A stretch of 64,000 nucleotides of DNA, taken from the NCBI GenBank assembly GCA_019635875.1, contig JAHBYP010000010.1:1-64000 (forward strand). The letters are read 5' to 3'. Under the pieces are notes generated by a model that was not told the origin of the DNA, searched no databases, and was given only the letters and a program-made list of their open reading frames with translations. Within the stretch, counting starts at the first letter, position 1; the number at the start of each line of letters is the position of its first letter. Source of the stretch: Alphaproteobacteria bacterium (GTDB lineage Bacteria; Pseudomonadota; Alphaproteobacteria; Reyranellales; Reyranellaceae). Below are positions 23,232 to 31,477 of this stretch, in pieces. The position numbers and the translations under genes were made by a program.

Positions 23232-24524
23232 CTAGAAGAAGACGTACGAGCGGACCACGACGTTCTTGCGGCAGCGCGCGTTGGCCGGCGCGGTCGGGTC
23301 GATACAGGCGGTGTGGAACGACCAGCGCGAGACCGAACCGTCGGTCACCGAGTCGTAGCACTTCAGCATCGAGACCTCGGTGCTCTTCTGCTGCGGGAAC
23401 CAGTACCATTCGTGGTCGGGCCGGTAGGTGAAGCGCGTGGTCTCGCCGACGCGGTCGTCGTAGATGCGGTAGTTGTTGATGTAGGGCTGGTCGGCGAAGG
23501 ATGGCCAGGCGCAGAGCACGAAGGGGAACTGCTCGACCGTCTCCATCGGCTTGGCGAGATTGAGCGACATGAAGCGCCGCGACATCTTCGCGTCGGCCTC
23601 GGCTTCCGTGTAGTGCTGCGGACGCCCGAAATTGCGCAGGTTCTTGGTCAAAAGCTCGCGGCAGCGCACGCGGCCCGAATTGTCGTTGAGGTCGTTGTGC
23701 ACGAGGTTGACGTAGCGCGCGTTCACGCCGGGGTTCTTGTTGTCCTGGTCCTCCGTCCGGTCGCCGGTGTAGTCCTTGTCGAAGACGTCGTGGTTGTAGA
23801 CCAGCGCGTCGGTCGCATCGGGGAAGAACTCGAGCAGCAGTTTCTCGATCTCGGGGTAGAAGACACGCTCGACCTCGGCCGAATCGTAGAAGTTCGTGCA
23901 CTTGGATTCGAGATGGGCCAGCGACACGCCGAGCCGGTCCATGCATTGCGGGCTCGACGGCGACAGACCCGGATAATACTCGCCGATGCGGCGCGCATCG
24001 CGCAGGACGTGCGGGAAATAGAGGTTGCGCCGCCGGTTGTCTTCCTCGTTCTGGCGCAGCCGCGCCGCGATCGCGGCCTGCGCCGGGTCGCGCCACACGG
24101 CGTTGGACGGAACGATGGAATAGCTCGGCCGCTCGTGGACGGTGTAGGCCAGCGGCAGCACCACGCCGCCCTCCGGTGCCTTGAAGCTGTTTGACTCGCG
24201 GATGTAGCGTACGCACTCCTCATACTCGCGGAAGGCGATTCCCCATTTCGTCTTGATCGGACCCGGGGGCGCCTTGTCGATCATGTCGATGACGCGCTGG
24301 CTCTCGCCGCTGGCGATCTCGGCCAGCGCGTCCTCGATCGCCCTGGCGGTCCCGGCGTCGCCGTCCCTGTCGAACGTCATGTAGGACAGGCCGCCATTCG
24401 CCGCGATCGGCGGCGGCTGCCCTTCGGTGCGCTCGAGCGACGGCACATAGGGAGAGGAAACGGGGGGAGAGGAAACGGGGGGAGACGAAACGGGCTGCTT
24501 CCCGCCGGATTCGAGCTGGGCCAT
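23232..24524 (-). CDS. CmcJ/NvfI (AsaB, GA4-desaturase) family oxidoreductase
   Basis: A 430-residue protein whose C-terminal two thirds match the CmcJ/AsaB/GA4 desaturase-like family of iron/2-oxoglutarate-type oxygenases, linked mainly with fungal and actinobacterial secondary metabolism. Visible are YTVHERPSYS, an HxD pair at residues 276-278 (VHNDLNDN), HEWYWFPQQKSTEVSMLKCY, a His near 404 in SFHTACIDP, and the terminal VVVRSYVFF. The first 30 residues hold three tandem VSSPP units, a disordered leader. ATG 24524 avoids an unlikely extension. It is probably a solitary gene. Confidence 0.78.
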   Translation of the reverse strand: MAQLESGGKQPVSSPPVSSPPVSSPYVPSLERTEGQPPPIAANGGLSYMTFDRDGDAGTARAIEDALAEIASGESQRVIDMIDKAPPGPIKTKWGIAFREYEECVRYIRESNSFKAPEGGVVLPLAYTVHERPSYSIVPSNAVWRDPAQAAIAARLRQNEEDNRRRNLYFPHVLRDARRIGEYYPGLSPSSPQCMDRLGVSLAHLESKCTNFYDSAEVERVFYPEIEKLLLEFFPDATDALVYNHDVFDKDYTGDRTEDQDNKNPGVNARYVNLVHNDLNDNSGRVRCRELLTKNLRNFGRPQHYTEAEADAKMSRRFMSLNLAKPMETVEQFPFVLCAWPSFADQPYINNYRIYDDRVGETTRFTYRPDHEWYWFPQQKSTEVSMLKCYDSVTDGSVSRWSFHTACIDPTAPANARCRKNVVVRSYVFF

Positions 24525-24641
24525 GGCGCACCTCCGATGGTTTCGAGGGCACGCTGGCATACCGGGCCCGAGCCTTCCAGAACAGGAATCTCGACGCCTC
24601 ATGAATCCGCGTCATGCGAAGGCGCGTTGCGCCCGGCCGGG

Positions 24642-25209
24642 TCAGTCGCAGACCAGCCCGGTTTCGCGCTTCACGGCGGCCGCCTCCTGCGGCTTTTCGC
24701 GGGCGAGCAGGGCGCAGAGCGTGAAGTTGCCCACCATGCCCCGCTTGACGTTGGTGAAGCCGTAGTCGACATACATCCAGTCGTAGATCTCCGCGCGCGA
24801 GAATCGCACGACCTGGCCCTGGCGCACATTCGTGACCGAGCGCGGCGTATTGTCGATGCGGCCGCTGAAGCCGTCACCGTCGCGGTTCAGGTCGCCGACC
24901 CAGAAGAACTCGACCTTGTTGTTGGCCGGGTCGACGATGCGGAGCATCACCGCGTAGACATCGGTGTTCGGCGGCGGCCTGTCGAGCAGGGCGAGGAAGT
25001 CGTCAAGCGTGGCGCGCGCCCTGGCGAAGGCGGCCTCCGTCGCCGAATCGCCGCGTGGCAGGCTCACGGTCTGGTCCTGCCGCGCGGTCCAGTGCGGTCT
25101 GCGCCGCCGCCATGCCGCACGGCAGCAGAAGCGACGATGCGGCGACAATCATCCGGGCGAATGCCATGCGCACAGCCCAGGACCGGTCTTTGTCTGGTTT
25201 GCCGCTCAT
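24642..25209 (-). pseudogene. Secreted DUF2314-family protein, frameshifted
   Basis: The downstream frame encodes a complete DUF2314 domain (FFWVGDLNRDGDGFSGRID, VRQGQVVRFSRAEIYDWMY, then LCALLAREKPQEAAAV). It lacks its own plausible start. A signal peptide (MAFARMIVAASSLLLPCGMA, ending AAAQ) lies in another frame, beginning at 25209 or 25167. Removing one base of the GG pair at 25080-25081 joins them into a single protein, with AQDQTVSLPRG as the mature start usual for this family. Either a real single-base insertion or a sequencing error. The function of DUF2314 is unknown. Confidence 0.75.
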
Positions 25210-25291
25210 GTCCCCCACCATGCCCGGGCAACATGATAAGAGATGAGTATTCTATCCGCAATACAACTTAGAAGAGTAGGCCGTTGCCGTT

Positions 25292-26551
25292 CTAGGCGAC
25301 CCCACGCCTCAGATAGTCGATCGCGAGATACGCCAGCGCACGCACGCCGTACTTCAGCGCCGGCTCGTGGACGAAGAACAGCGGCGAATGGTTGGCCGGC
25401 GCCTGCACCGGGTCCTGCTCCGGCGGCGTGATGCCCAGGAAGAAGAACATGCCCGGCACGACCTGCGCCAGGTAGGAGAAGTCTTCGGCGCCCATCACCG
25501 GGCGGATCTCGGTGACGCGCTGGGTGTCGAGGCTGTCCTTGAGGCTGCCGGTGCCCCAGTCGGTGAGGCGCGGATCGTTGTAGGTGACGGGCACGCCCTG
25601 GAAGACCGTGACCGTGGCCTTGGCGCCCGCGGCCCCCGCGATGGCGGTGGCGGTCCTGTCGATCCGCTTCCAGATGTCGGCGCGCACAGCCTCGTCGTGG
25701 GTGCGGATGGTGCCTTCCATGACCACCGAGTCGGGCAGGATGTTGTTGCGCACGCCGCCATGGATGGTCGAGACCGAGACCACAGCCGGCGACAGGGTGG
25801 GATCGAGCTGGCGGCTGACGATGGTCTGCAGCGCCAGGATGATCTGCGCCGAGGTGACCACCGGGTCGACGCCGCGCCACGGCATCGAGCCGTGCGTCTG
25901 GCGGCCCTCGACGTCGATCTTCAACCGGTCGGCGCTGGCCATCAGCCCGCCGGGCCGAAGCGCGATCACGCCCGAGCGCACGCCTGAGGTGACGTGCAGG
26001 CCGAACACCGCCGATGGCGCGGGATTGGCCATCGCGCCGTCGTCGATCATCGCCTTCGCGCCCGACGGACGGCCGTCGTTGGAGCCTTCCTCGTTGGGCT
26101 GGAAGATCAGCTTCACCGTGCCCGGGATCTCTGCCCGCATGCCGGCGAGGATCTCGGCCACGCCCATCAGGATGGCGACGTGGCAGTCGTGGCCGCAGGC
26201 ATGCATGACCGGGACGGTCTGGCCGAGATACAGCGCCGTGGCCCTCGACGCGAACGGCACCTCGGCGCGTTCCGCGACCGGCAGCGCGTCCATGTCGGCA
26301 CGCAGCGCGACCACGCCGCCCGGCTTGCCGCCCCTCAGCACACCGACCACGCCGGTGACGCCGATTCCGGTCTGCACTTCGTAGCCCAGCGCCTTCAGGT
26401 GCTCGGCCGCCAGCGAAGCCGTGCGGACCTCCTGGTATGAGAGTTCGGGATTCTGGTGGATGTCGCGGCGCCAGGCGATGACCCTGTCCTCGATCCTGAG
26501 CGCCGCATCGGAGATGTGCTGGGAGAGTTCGTTGGGGGTCGTGATGTCCAT
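25292..26551 (-). CDS. M20-family amidohydrolase (hippurate hydrolase/aminoacylase-like)
   Basis: A 419-residue metallopeptidase of the M20D type, cleaving N-acyl amino acids or similar amides with two metal ions. HACGHDCHVAILMG gives the first metal site, FQPNEEGSNDGRP the catalytic Glu pair, GLHVTSGV and the late MGAEDFSYL the remaining ligands; the middle HGSMPW is in the lid/dimerisation domain. ATG 26551 opens the typical RRDIHQNPELSYQE. The much longer open frame upstream is antisense to real genes. It is divergent from GlcG. Confidence 0.93.
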   Translation of the reverse strand: MDITTPNELSQHISDAALRIEDRVIAWRRDIHQNPELSYQEVRTASLAAEHLKALGYEVQTGIGVTGVVGVLRGGKPGGVVALRADMDALPVAERAEVPFASRATALYLGQTVPVMHACGHDCHVAILMGVAEILAGMRAEIPGTVKLIFQPNEEGSNDGRPSGAKAMIDDGAMANPAPSAVFGLHVTSGVRSGVIALRPGGLMASADRLKIDVEGRQTHGSMPWRGVDPVVTSAQIILALQTIVSRQLDPTLSPAVVSVSTIHGGVRNNILPDSVVMEGTIRTHDEAVRADIWKRIDRTATAIAGAAGAKATVTVFQGVPVTYNDPRLTDWGTGSLKDSLDTQRVTEIRPVMGAEDFSYLAQVVPGMFFFLGITPPEQDPVQAPANHSPLFFVHEPALKYGVRALAYLAIDYLRRGVA

Positions 26552-26680
26552 GCGCGCAAGCTTGCCACCGCGGAAGCGCAGATCGCAACCGGCCCGGTCT
26601 AGAAACCGTCCGCCGCGTGTGCGAGCCTTTCTTCTCCCGCGAAGGCGGGGAGTAGGGAAACAAGCGGAAAGGATCGACCC

Positions 26681-27076
26681 GTGACCCTCACCCTTGCGGA
26701 TGCCAACCGCGTGATCGCCGGTGCCATCGAAAAGGCGAACCAGATCGGCGCCAAGATGAACATCGCCGTGTGCGATGCCGGCGGACGGCTGCTTGCCTTC
26801 CAGCGCATGGACGGCGCCATGTGGGCCGGCTCCTTCGGCAGCCAGGGCAAGGCCATGGCCTCGGCCGCATTCGGACGCCCGAGCGGCGATCTGACGCCAC
26901 GGGCCGACCATCCGACCCTGCGCGGCATCGCCGCGGCCGAAGGCAATCACATGTTCTATGGCCAGGGCGCCGTGCCGATCTTTCGCCAGGGTGTCCTGAT
27001 CGGCGCCTGCGGCGTGGGCGGCGGCAGCGCGCAGGAAGACGAGGATTGTGCCCGCGCCGGCGTCGAGAAGCTCTGA
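26681..27076 (+). CDS. GlcG/HbpS-family heme-degrading-type protein
   Basis: A 131-residue member of the GlcG/HbpS (formerly DUF336) family. LTLADANRVIAGAIEKA, MNIAVCDAGGRLLAFQRMD and the glycine-rich GVLIGACGVGGGS are diagnostic. HbpS binds haem; many relatives accompany glycolate or diol catabolic genes as small accessory proteins. GTG start at 26681 with GGAAAGG eight bases before. A CCCGCGAAGGCGGGG hairpin lies just upstream (about 26635-26652). Confidence 0.88.
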   Translation: MTLTLADANRVIAGAIEKANQIGAKMNIAVCDAGGRLLAFQRMDGAMWAGSFGSQGKAMASAAFGRPSGDLTPRADHPTLRGIAAAEGNHMFYGQGAVPIFRQGVLIGACGVGGGSAQEDEDCARAGVEKL

Positions 27077-27090
27077 AACGCTGCTGCGAA

Positions 27091-27158
27091 TTGTCATCCC
27101 GAGCGCAGCGAGGGATCTACGATCCGCCCTGGATCCCTCGCTGCGCTCGGGATGACAG
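27091..27158. repeat. Family C long hairpin, copy 5
   Basis: TGTCATCCCGAGCGCAGCGA faces its complement TCGCTGCGCTCGGGATGACA, with GATC-containing inner arms. It sits between the GlcG and LVIVD-protein genes, both plus strand. Confidence 0.92.
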
Positions 27159-27181
27159 GTGTGCTCGAAAGGTAAACCACC

Positions 27182-28306
27182 ATGGCTCAGGGTTCCGGCA
27201 TTCGCGAAGTCGCCTGGATCGATATTCCCGGCGGCGGCCAGGTCGTCACGGACGGCAACCACGCCTATGTCGGCCACATGCAGCAGCCGCACGGCACGTC
27301 GGTCATCGACGTGAAGGACCCGGCGAATCCGAAGGTCGTCGCCTCGATCGACATTCCGCCGGGGCTGCATTCCCACAAGGTGCGCGTGGCCAACGACATC
27401 ATGGTGGTGAATCGCGAACGGGCGCGCGGCCAGATGCCCGAGGATGATTTCGTCGGCCTGCGCATCTTCGACGTCAGCCGTCCGGACAAGCCGCGCGACA
27501 TCTGCCATTGGCGGTGCGACGGCACGGGTGTGCACCGCTTCACCTTCGATGGCCGCTACACCTACATCTCCACGGAGCAGGAGGGCTGGCTCGGCACCAT
27601 CGTCATGATCCTCGACCTGAAGGATCCGGCCAGGCCAGAGGAGGTCGGCCGCTGGTGGATGGAGGGGCAATGGATCGCCGGCGGCGAGACACCCAATTGG
27701 CAGGCGAAGAACCACCGCTGCCATCATCCGATCAGGCGCGGCGATCGCCTGTATGTCAGCTACTGGTATGGCGGCGGCGTCATCCTCGACATCAGCGACA
27801 TGAGTAGGCCGAAGCTGGTCTCGAGCCTCGACTGGAGCCCGCCATTCGGCTGGCCGACGCACAGCCTGGTGCCGATCGATGTGCCGATCGCCGGTCACCG
27901 CTGGATGCTGGTCGCCGACGAGCACGTGCAGCCGCTCGATCCCGGGCTCTCGCCGCTTCTGCCGGCGGCGCTGTGGATGGTGAACATCACCGACGAGACC
28001 CGTCCGGTACCGGTCGGCTGCTTCCAGCTGCCCGAACTGGTCGGCCGCGAAACACCCCTGATGACGGCATGCCATCAGCCGGTCGAAACCGTCACCGGCA
28101 ACGAGGTGCCCGCCGCCTGGTTCGCCAGCGGGCTGCGGGTGATCGATATCGCCAATCCGCTGTCGATGAAGCAGGCCGCCTGGTGGATGCCCGACGTGCC
28201 GCCGGGCGCCGATCGCGTCTGCAGCAACGACGTCTATGTCGACCATCGCGGCCTGATCTACCTCATCGATCGCATCAGGGGTCTGTCGATCCTCGAACGC
28301 GTGTAG
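27182..28306 (+). CDS. LVIVD-repeat beta-propeller protein
   Basis: A 374-residue protein made of at least six LVIVD-type blades: SVIDVKDPANPKVVASIDIP, IFDVSRPDKP, ILDLKDPARPEEVGRW, ILDISDMSRPKLVSSLD, MVNITDETRPVPVGCF and VIDIANPLSMKQAAW. The repeat (named after its core) forms a beta-propeller, often in surface or periplasmic proteins, but this copy has no signal peptide and would be cytoplasmic. Catalytic role unknown. It follows GlcG after a family C repeat. Confidence 0.85.
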   Translation: MAQGSGIREVAWIDIPGGGQVVTDGNHAYVGHMQQPHGTSVIDVKDPANPKVVASIDIPPGLHSHKVRVANDIMVVNRERARGQMPEDDFVGLRIFDVSRPDKPRDICHWRCDGTGVHRFTFDGRYTYISTEQEGWLGTIVMILDLKDPARPEEVGRWWMEGQWIAGGETPNWQAKNHRCHHPIRRGDRLYVSYWYGGGVILDISDMSRPKLVSSLDWSPPFGWPTHSLVPIDVPIAGHRWMLVADEHVQPLDPGLSPLLPAALWMVNITDETRPVPVGCFQLPELVGRETPLMTACHQPVETVTGNEVPAAWFASGLRVIDIANPLSMKQAAWWMPDVPPGADRVCSNDVYVDHRGLIYLIDRIRGLSILERV

Positions 28307-28325
28307 GCGGAGCCCCGTCGGATCC

Positions 28326-28838
28326 TCAGCGACCAGCGACGCTGGACGCGATCGAGGCGGCGACTTCCGTGGCCATGCGGAATTGCGCGCCGCGGTCGGT
28401 GATGCCGTGGCGCCTGGCAATCCAGTCGAAGTCGCTGTAGGCGATCCACACCTGACCCGCGGCGTCGCGATAGACGAGCATGCGCACCGGCCAATCGAGT
28501 CCCGCCTGCGGCGCCGCGGTGATGAACTGCGTGCCGAGCGGCGGGTTGCCGAAGATCAGCAGGACCGAAGGCTTGAGCGCGATTCCGGCCTTGCCGGCGA
28601 GCGCCGCCTGATCGATCTCCTGGAAGAAGACGATGCCCTTGGCGGCGATATCCTTCTTCAGGCGCTCGACCGTCTCCGCGACGCCAAAGGCGCTCCTGGT
28701 GGCGATGACGCCGGAAGCGGACACCGTCGGCATTGGCTTCTCGGCGAGGACGGGCGCGGTAGGTGACAGCGTCATCGCCAGGGCGAGGACGGCGGCAGAG
28801 CAAACGTGGGCAATACGAACGGGCAAGGCTCTCTCCAT
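28326..28838 (-). CDS. Exported DUF302-family protein
   Basis: A 170-residue protein with a signal peptide (AAVLALAMTLSPTAPVLAE) and one DUF302 domain: FGVAETVERLKKDIAAKGI, the SVLLIFGNPPLGTQF core and RMLVYRDAAGQVWIAYSD. DUF302 proteins are small periplasmic folds of unknown activity, sometimes beside redox or metal genes. It is last in a cupin-MFS-DUF302 unit, 12 bases after the transporter. Confidence 0.87.
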   Translation of the reverse strand: MERALPVRIAHVCSAAVLALAMTLSPTAPVLAEKPMPTVSASGVIATRSAFGVAETVERLKKDIAAKGIVFFQEIDQAALAGKAGIALKPSVLLIFGNPPLGTQFITAAPQAGLDWPVRMLVYRDAAGQVWIAYSDFDWIARRHGITDRGAQFRMATEVAASIASSVAGR

Positions 28839-28850
28839 CGGTTGAGCGCG

Positions 28851-30074
28851 TCAGCGCGTGGCCTGAGACTGACGGTCCGGCGCGCGCATCTGAAATGCCG
28901 TTGCAACATCGGGTCGATGGTCCGGGGCTATGAGCAATCGCGTCGCGAGGAGCGCGCCGAGCGCCAGCGCAGCGCCTATGCCGAGCACGCACGCCGTCCA
29001 GCCGAGACGGTCGAACACCTGGCCGAGAACAGCGCTGCCGATCAGGCCGCCGAGAAAGTAGCTGGCGAGATAGATTCCGCTTGCCGATCCACGGTCGCTC
29101 GTCGCCGCGCGGCTGACGAACCCGGTGGCCACCGCCTGGGCGAAGAATGTGCCGATCGCGACCAGGGCAAGGCCCGCGAGCAGCAAACCAAGATGCGCGC
29201 TGAGCAGAAGCGGCAGGCCGGCTGCGGCGAGGGCGAAGGACGCCCACAGGGCCGGACGCGTCCCAACATGGACGACGACCCGGCCGGCGAGCGGCGTCGT
29301 GAAGATCGAGGGCAGGAACACGAGATAGACCGCGCCCAGCGTCATCATGCCGACGGAGAACGGCGGGCGAACCAGCACGAAATTGACGTAGGTGAACGTG
29401 CCGATGAAGCCGAAGAGGATGACGAAGCCGGTCGCGAAGGCGGCGCGAAGCGCGGGATCGGCGAGATGACGCAGCCAGCTCGCAAGCGGCTTGCTGTGGC
29501 TCATGTCGACCCGCTCCATCGCCGGTGTGCGCTCGACGGTGAACCAGACCAGCACGGCGCCGGCGAGGTTGAGGAACGCGAAGACATAGAAGCTGGCGGC
29601 GAGGCCGAGATGATCGACGGCGCCCGCGGCCAGCAGCCGGCCAAACAGGTTGGAGGCGACGTTGCCGGTGACGTAGGCCGCGAAGGCGCTGGCGGTGTCG
29701 CGGGCGCTCGTGTGCTCGCCGAGATAGGCCAGCATCAGCGCGAAGCCCGTCGACATGCAGACACCCTGGACGATCCGCAGTGCCGCGAAGACGGGCAGCG
29801 GCGGCATGGTGGCCAGCAGTGCCGTGGGGATCGACAGGATCGCCAGGCTCACAAGAATGCCGCGCCGCTGATCGAGACGGCGGCCGAACAGGGCGACCGC
29901 GAAGCCGCCGGCCGCCATGCCGATGGTGCTGGCGTTGACGGCAAAGCCCATGGCCGCCGGCGTCACGCCATAGGCCGAGGTCAGCGCAGGCAAGATGGCC
30001 TGCGTCGCGAACAGATCGACGACGGTCAGAAAGGCCGTCAGGCCGATCGTGAACGCGCGCAGGACACTTGTCAT
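28851..30074 (-). CDS. MFS transporter (YnfM-like)
   Basis: A 407-residue major facilitator with twelve predicted helices. TVVDLFATQAILPALTSAYG and GFAVALFGRRLDQRRGI (motif A-like loop) resemble YnfM/arabinose-efflux-type permeases that export small organics. A middle loop holds a charged stretch (ERTPAMERVDMSHSKPL). It lies between the exported cupin and DUF302 genes with short gaps and is probably co-transcribed with both. Substrate unknown. Confidence 0.88.
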   Translation of the reverse strand: MTSVLRAFTIGLTAFLTVVDLFATQAILPALTSAYGVTPAAMGFAVNASTIGMAAGGFAVALFGRRLDQRRGILVSLAILSIPTALLATMPPLPVFAALRIVQGVCMSTGFALMLAYLGEHTSARDTASAFAAYVTGNVASNLFGRLLAAGAVDHLGLAASFYVFAFLNLAGAVLVWFTVERTPAMERVDMSHSKPLASWLRHLADPALRAAFATGFVILFGFIGTFTYVNFVLVRPPFSVGMMTLGAVYLVFLPSIFTTPLAGRVVVHVGTRPALWASFALAAAGLPLLLSAHLGLLLAGLALVAIGTFFAQAVATGFVSRAATSDRGSASGIYLASYFLGGLIGSAVLGQVFDRLGWTACVLGIGAALALGALLATRLLIAPDHRPDVATAFQMRAPDRQSQATR

Positions 30075-30096
30075 GGTCTGGCTCCGCCGAGCGGCA

Positions 30097-30558
30097 TTAC
30101 ATGTTGTGGTCCTTGGGATCGTGCTGGATGTCGAACGACAGCAGCACGACGGGGACCTTGCCGGTGTTCTGCCACCAGTGCGCCGTGGCGTGCGTCTCGC
30201 GCGCCACTTCGCCGGCCTGGTGCAGGATCGGCACGGCGCAATTGCTGGCGTACTCGTGGATGGCGCCCGAGATGATGTAGATCAGCGCCGGACGGTCGGC
30301 GTGGCTGTGCCATGGCACGATGCCGCCGGGCTGCACCTCGAGGCGACGCACGCGCATGTTGTAACCCTTGAGCGCGAGCTTCTCGTCGGCGAGGTTGATC
30401 TGGGCGAGCACCTTGTCGGTGACCGCCTTGGCGGCGACGCTCGACGGCTTGGTGGCGTCGGGGCGCATCTGGCCCGCCGGGCATTCACCGGCGAAGGCCG
30501 GCGCGATGGACACGAAGCCGGCGAGCAGCGTCGTGGCGAGGAACGTACGTTTGAGCAT
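30097..30558 (-). CDS. Exported cupin-domain protein
   Basis: A 153-residue periplasmic protein. The signal peptide is MLKRTFLATTLLAGFVSIAP with AFAG at the cut; the cupin carries LEVQPGGIVPWHSHADRPAL (motif 1, HxH) and HATAHWWQNTGKVPVVLL (motif 2 His). Cys residues in GECPAGQM and SNCAVP might form a disulfide. ATG 30558 is preceded by GGAG; ATG 30570 is an alternative. It heads the cupin-MFS-DUF302 unit. Ligand unknown. Confidence 0.87.
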   Translation of the reverse strand: MLKRTFLATTLLAGFVSIAPAFAGECPAGQMRPDATKPSSVAAKAVTDKVLAQINLADEKLALKGYNMRVRRLEVQPGGIVPWHSHADRPALIYIISGAIHEYASNCAVPILHQAGEVARETHATAHWWQNTGKVPVVLLSFDIQHDPKDHNM

Positions 30559-30791
30559 TGGTATCTCCATCAGGTGGCACCGCGACCGGAGTGGCCGCGG
30601 TCATGGCATCAGCATCGGAGTCCGACGCGACGAACGGAAATGCCAGCTGCGAATTGATTCGATAACCGTGGGTGCCAGCGGGCGGCGCGCGCTGCGCCCG
30701 CATCCGACGTTCCGCGACCGCGACGGTGGCGGCGCTCGCCAGGCCGGACGTCTTCCACTACCGTCGCGAGATCGTCGATTCGGGAGGCCAG

Positions 30792-31415
30792 GTGAAGCTC
30801 GGTATCGTCTCCGACCTGCATTGCAACAGCGATGGCCTCGATCGCGCCCTGGAGGCGATGGGCCCAATCGATGCACTGCTGTGTCTCGGCGACAGCATCC
30901 ACCAGTACAGGTTCTCGAATGCGGTGATCGGCCGGCTGCGCGAGCTCGAGGCGATCACCATTCTGGGCAATCACGAGGAGATCTTCCTCGGCGAGGCCGG
31001 CGCACGGGCACGATCCCAGGCGGACGTCGACCGGCAATTGCTCGGCTGGCTCGCCGAGCGGCCGCATCGGCGCGAGTTGCGGATTGGCGGCAAGCGCATC
31101 CTGATGGTGCACTCGACGCCGTGGGAACCGCGCGGCAGCTATGTTCTGCCCACCAGCTCCGAGCTGCAGCGCTTTGGCGAGGCCGACGCCGACATCGTGC
31201 TCTACGGCCATACCCACCGGCAGGTCGTCCGGCGCATCGGTCGGGTGCTGGTGGTCAATCCCGGCTCGGCCGGTGAGGGCCGCGACCCACGCAATGGCGG
31301 GCAGTTGAGCTGCGCCGTGCTGGACACGGCGACAGAGGAAGTCGTGGTGCGAAATTTCCCGGTGCGGCTTGCGATGACTTGGATCAACGACGGCGATGGT
31401 CCGGGACGTGTATAG
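30792..31415 (+). CDS. Metallophosphoesterase (YfcE/MJ0936-like)
   Basis: A 207-residue calcineurin-like phosphodiesterase. All metal motifs are visible: VSDLHCN, LGDSIHQ, LGNHEE, MVHSTPW and YGHTHRQV, followed by the VNPGSAGEGRD that is typical of YfcE-type enzymes. The conserved fold begins at a GTG (30792) that has GGGAGG directly upstream, so the longer frame from 30672 is rejected. Substrate probably a phosphodiester; unknown. It is divergent from the cupin operon. Confidence 0.9.
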   Translation: MKLGIVSDLHCNSDGLDRALEAMGPIDALLCLGDSIHQYRFSNAVIGRLRELEAITILGNHEEIFLGEAGARARSQADVDRQLLGWLAERPHRRELRIGGKRILMVHSTPWEPRGSYVLPTSSELQRFGEADADIVLYGHTHRQVVRRIGRVLVVNPGSAGEGRDPRNGGQLSCAVLDTATEEVVVRNFPVRLAMTWINDGDGPGRV

Positions 31416-31477
31416 AGTAAGGTTGAAGCGCTCATCCCGATGCAACAGCGTCCAGAGCCCGTTGAGAAAGCAGATCG

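Noticed and set aside
26552..28420. Minus-strand open frame extending the M20 gene by about 620 codons
   Set aside because: It is antisense to GlcG and the LVIVD protein, both of which have clear motifs. The M20 fold begins at 26551.
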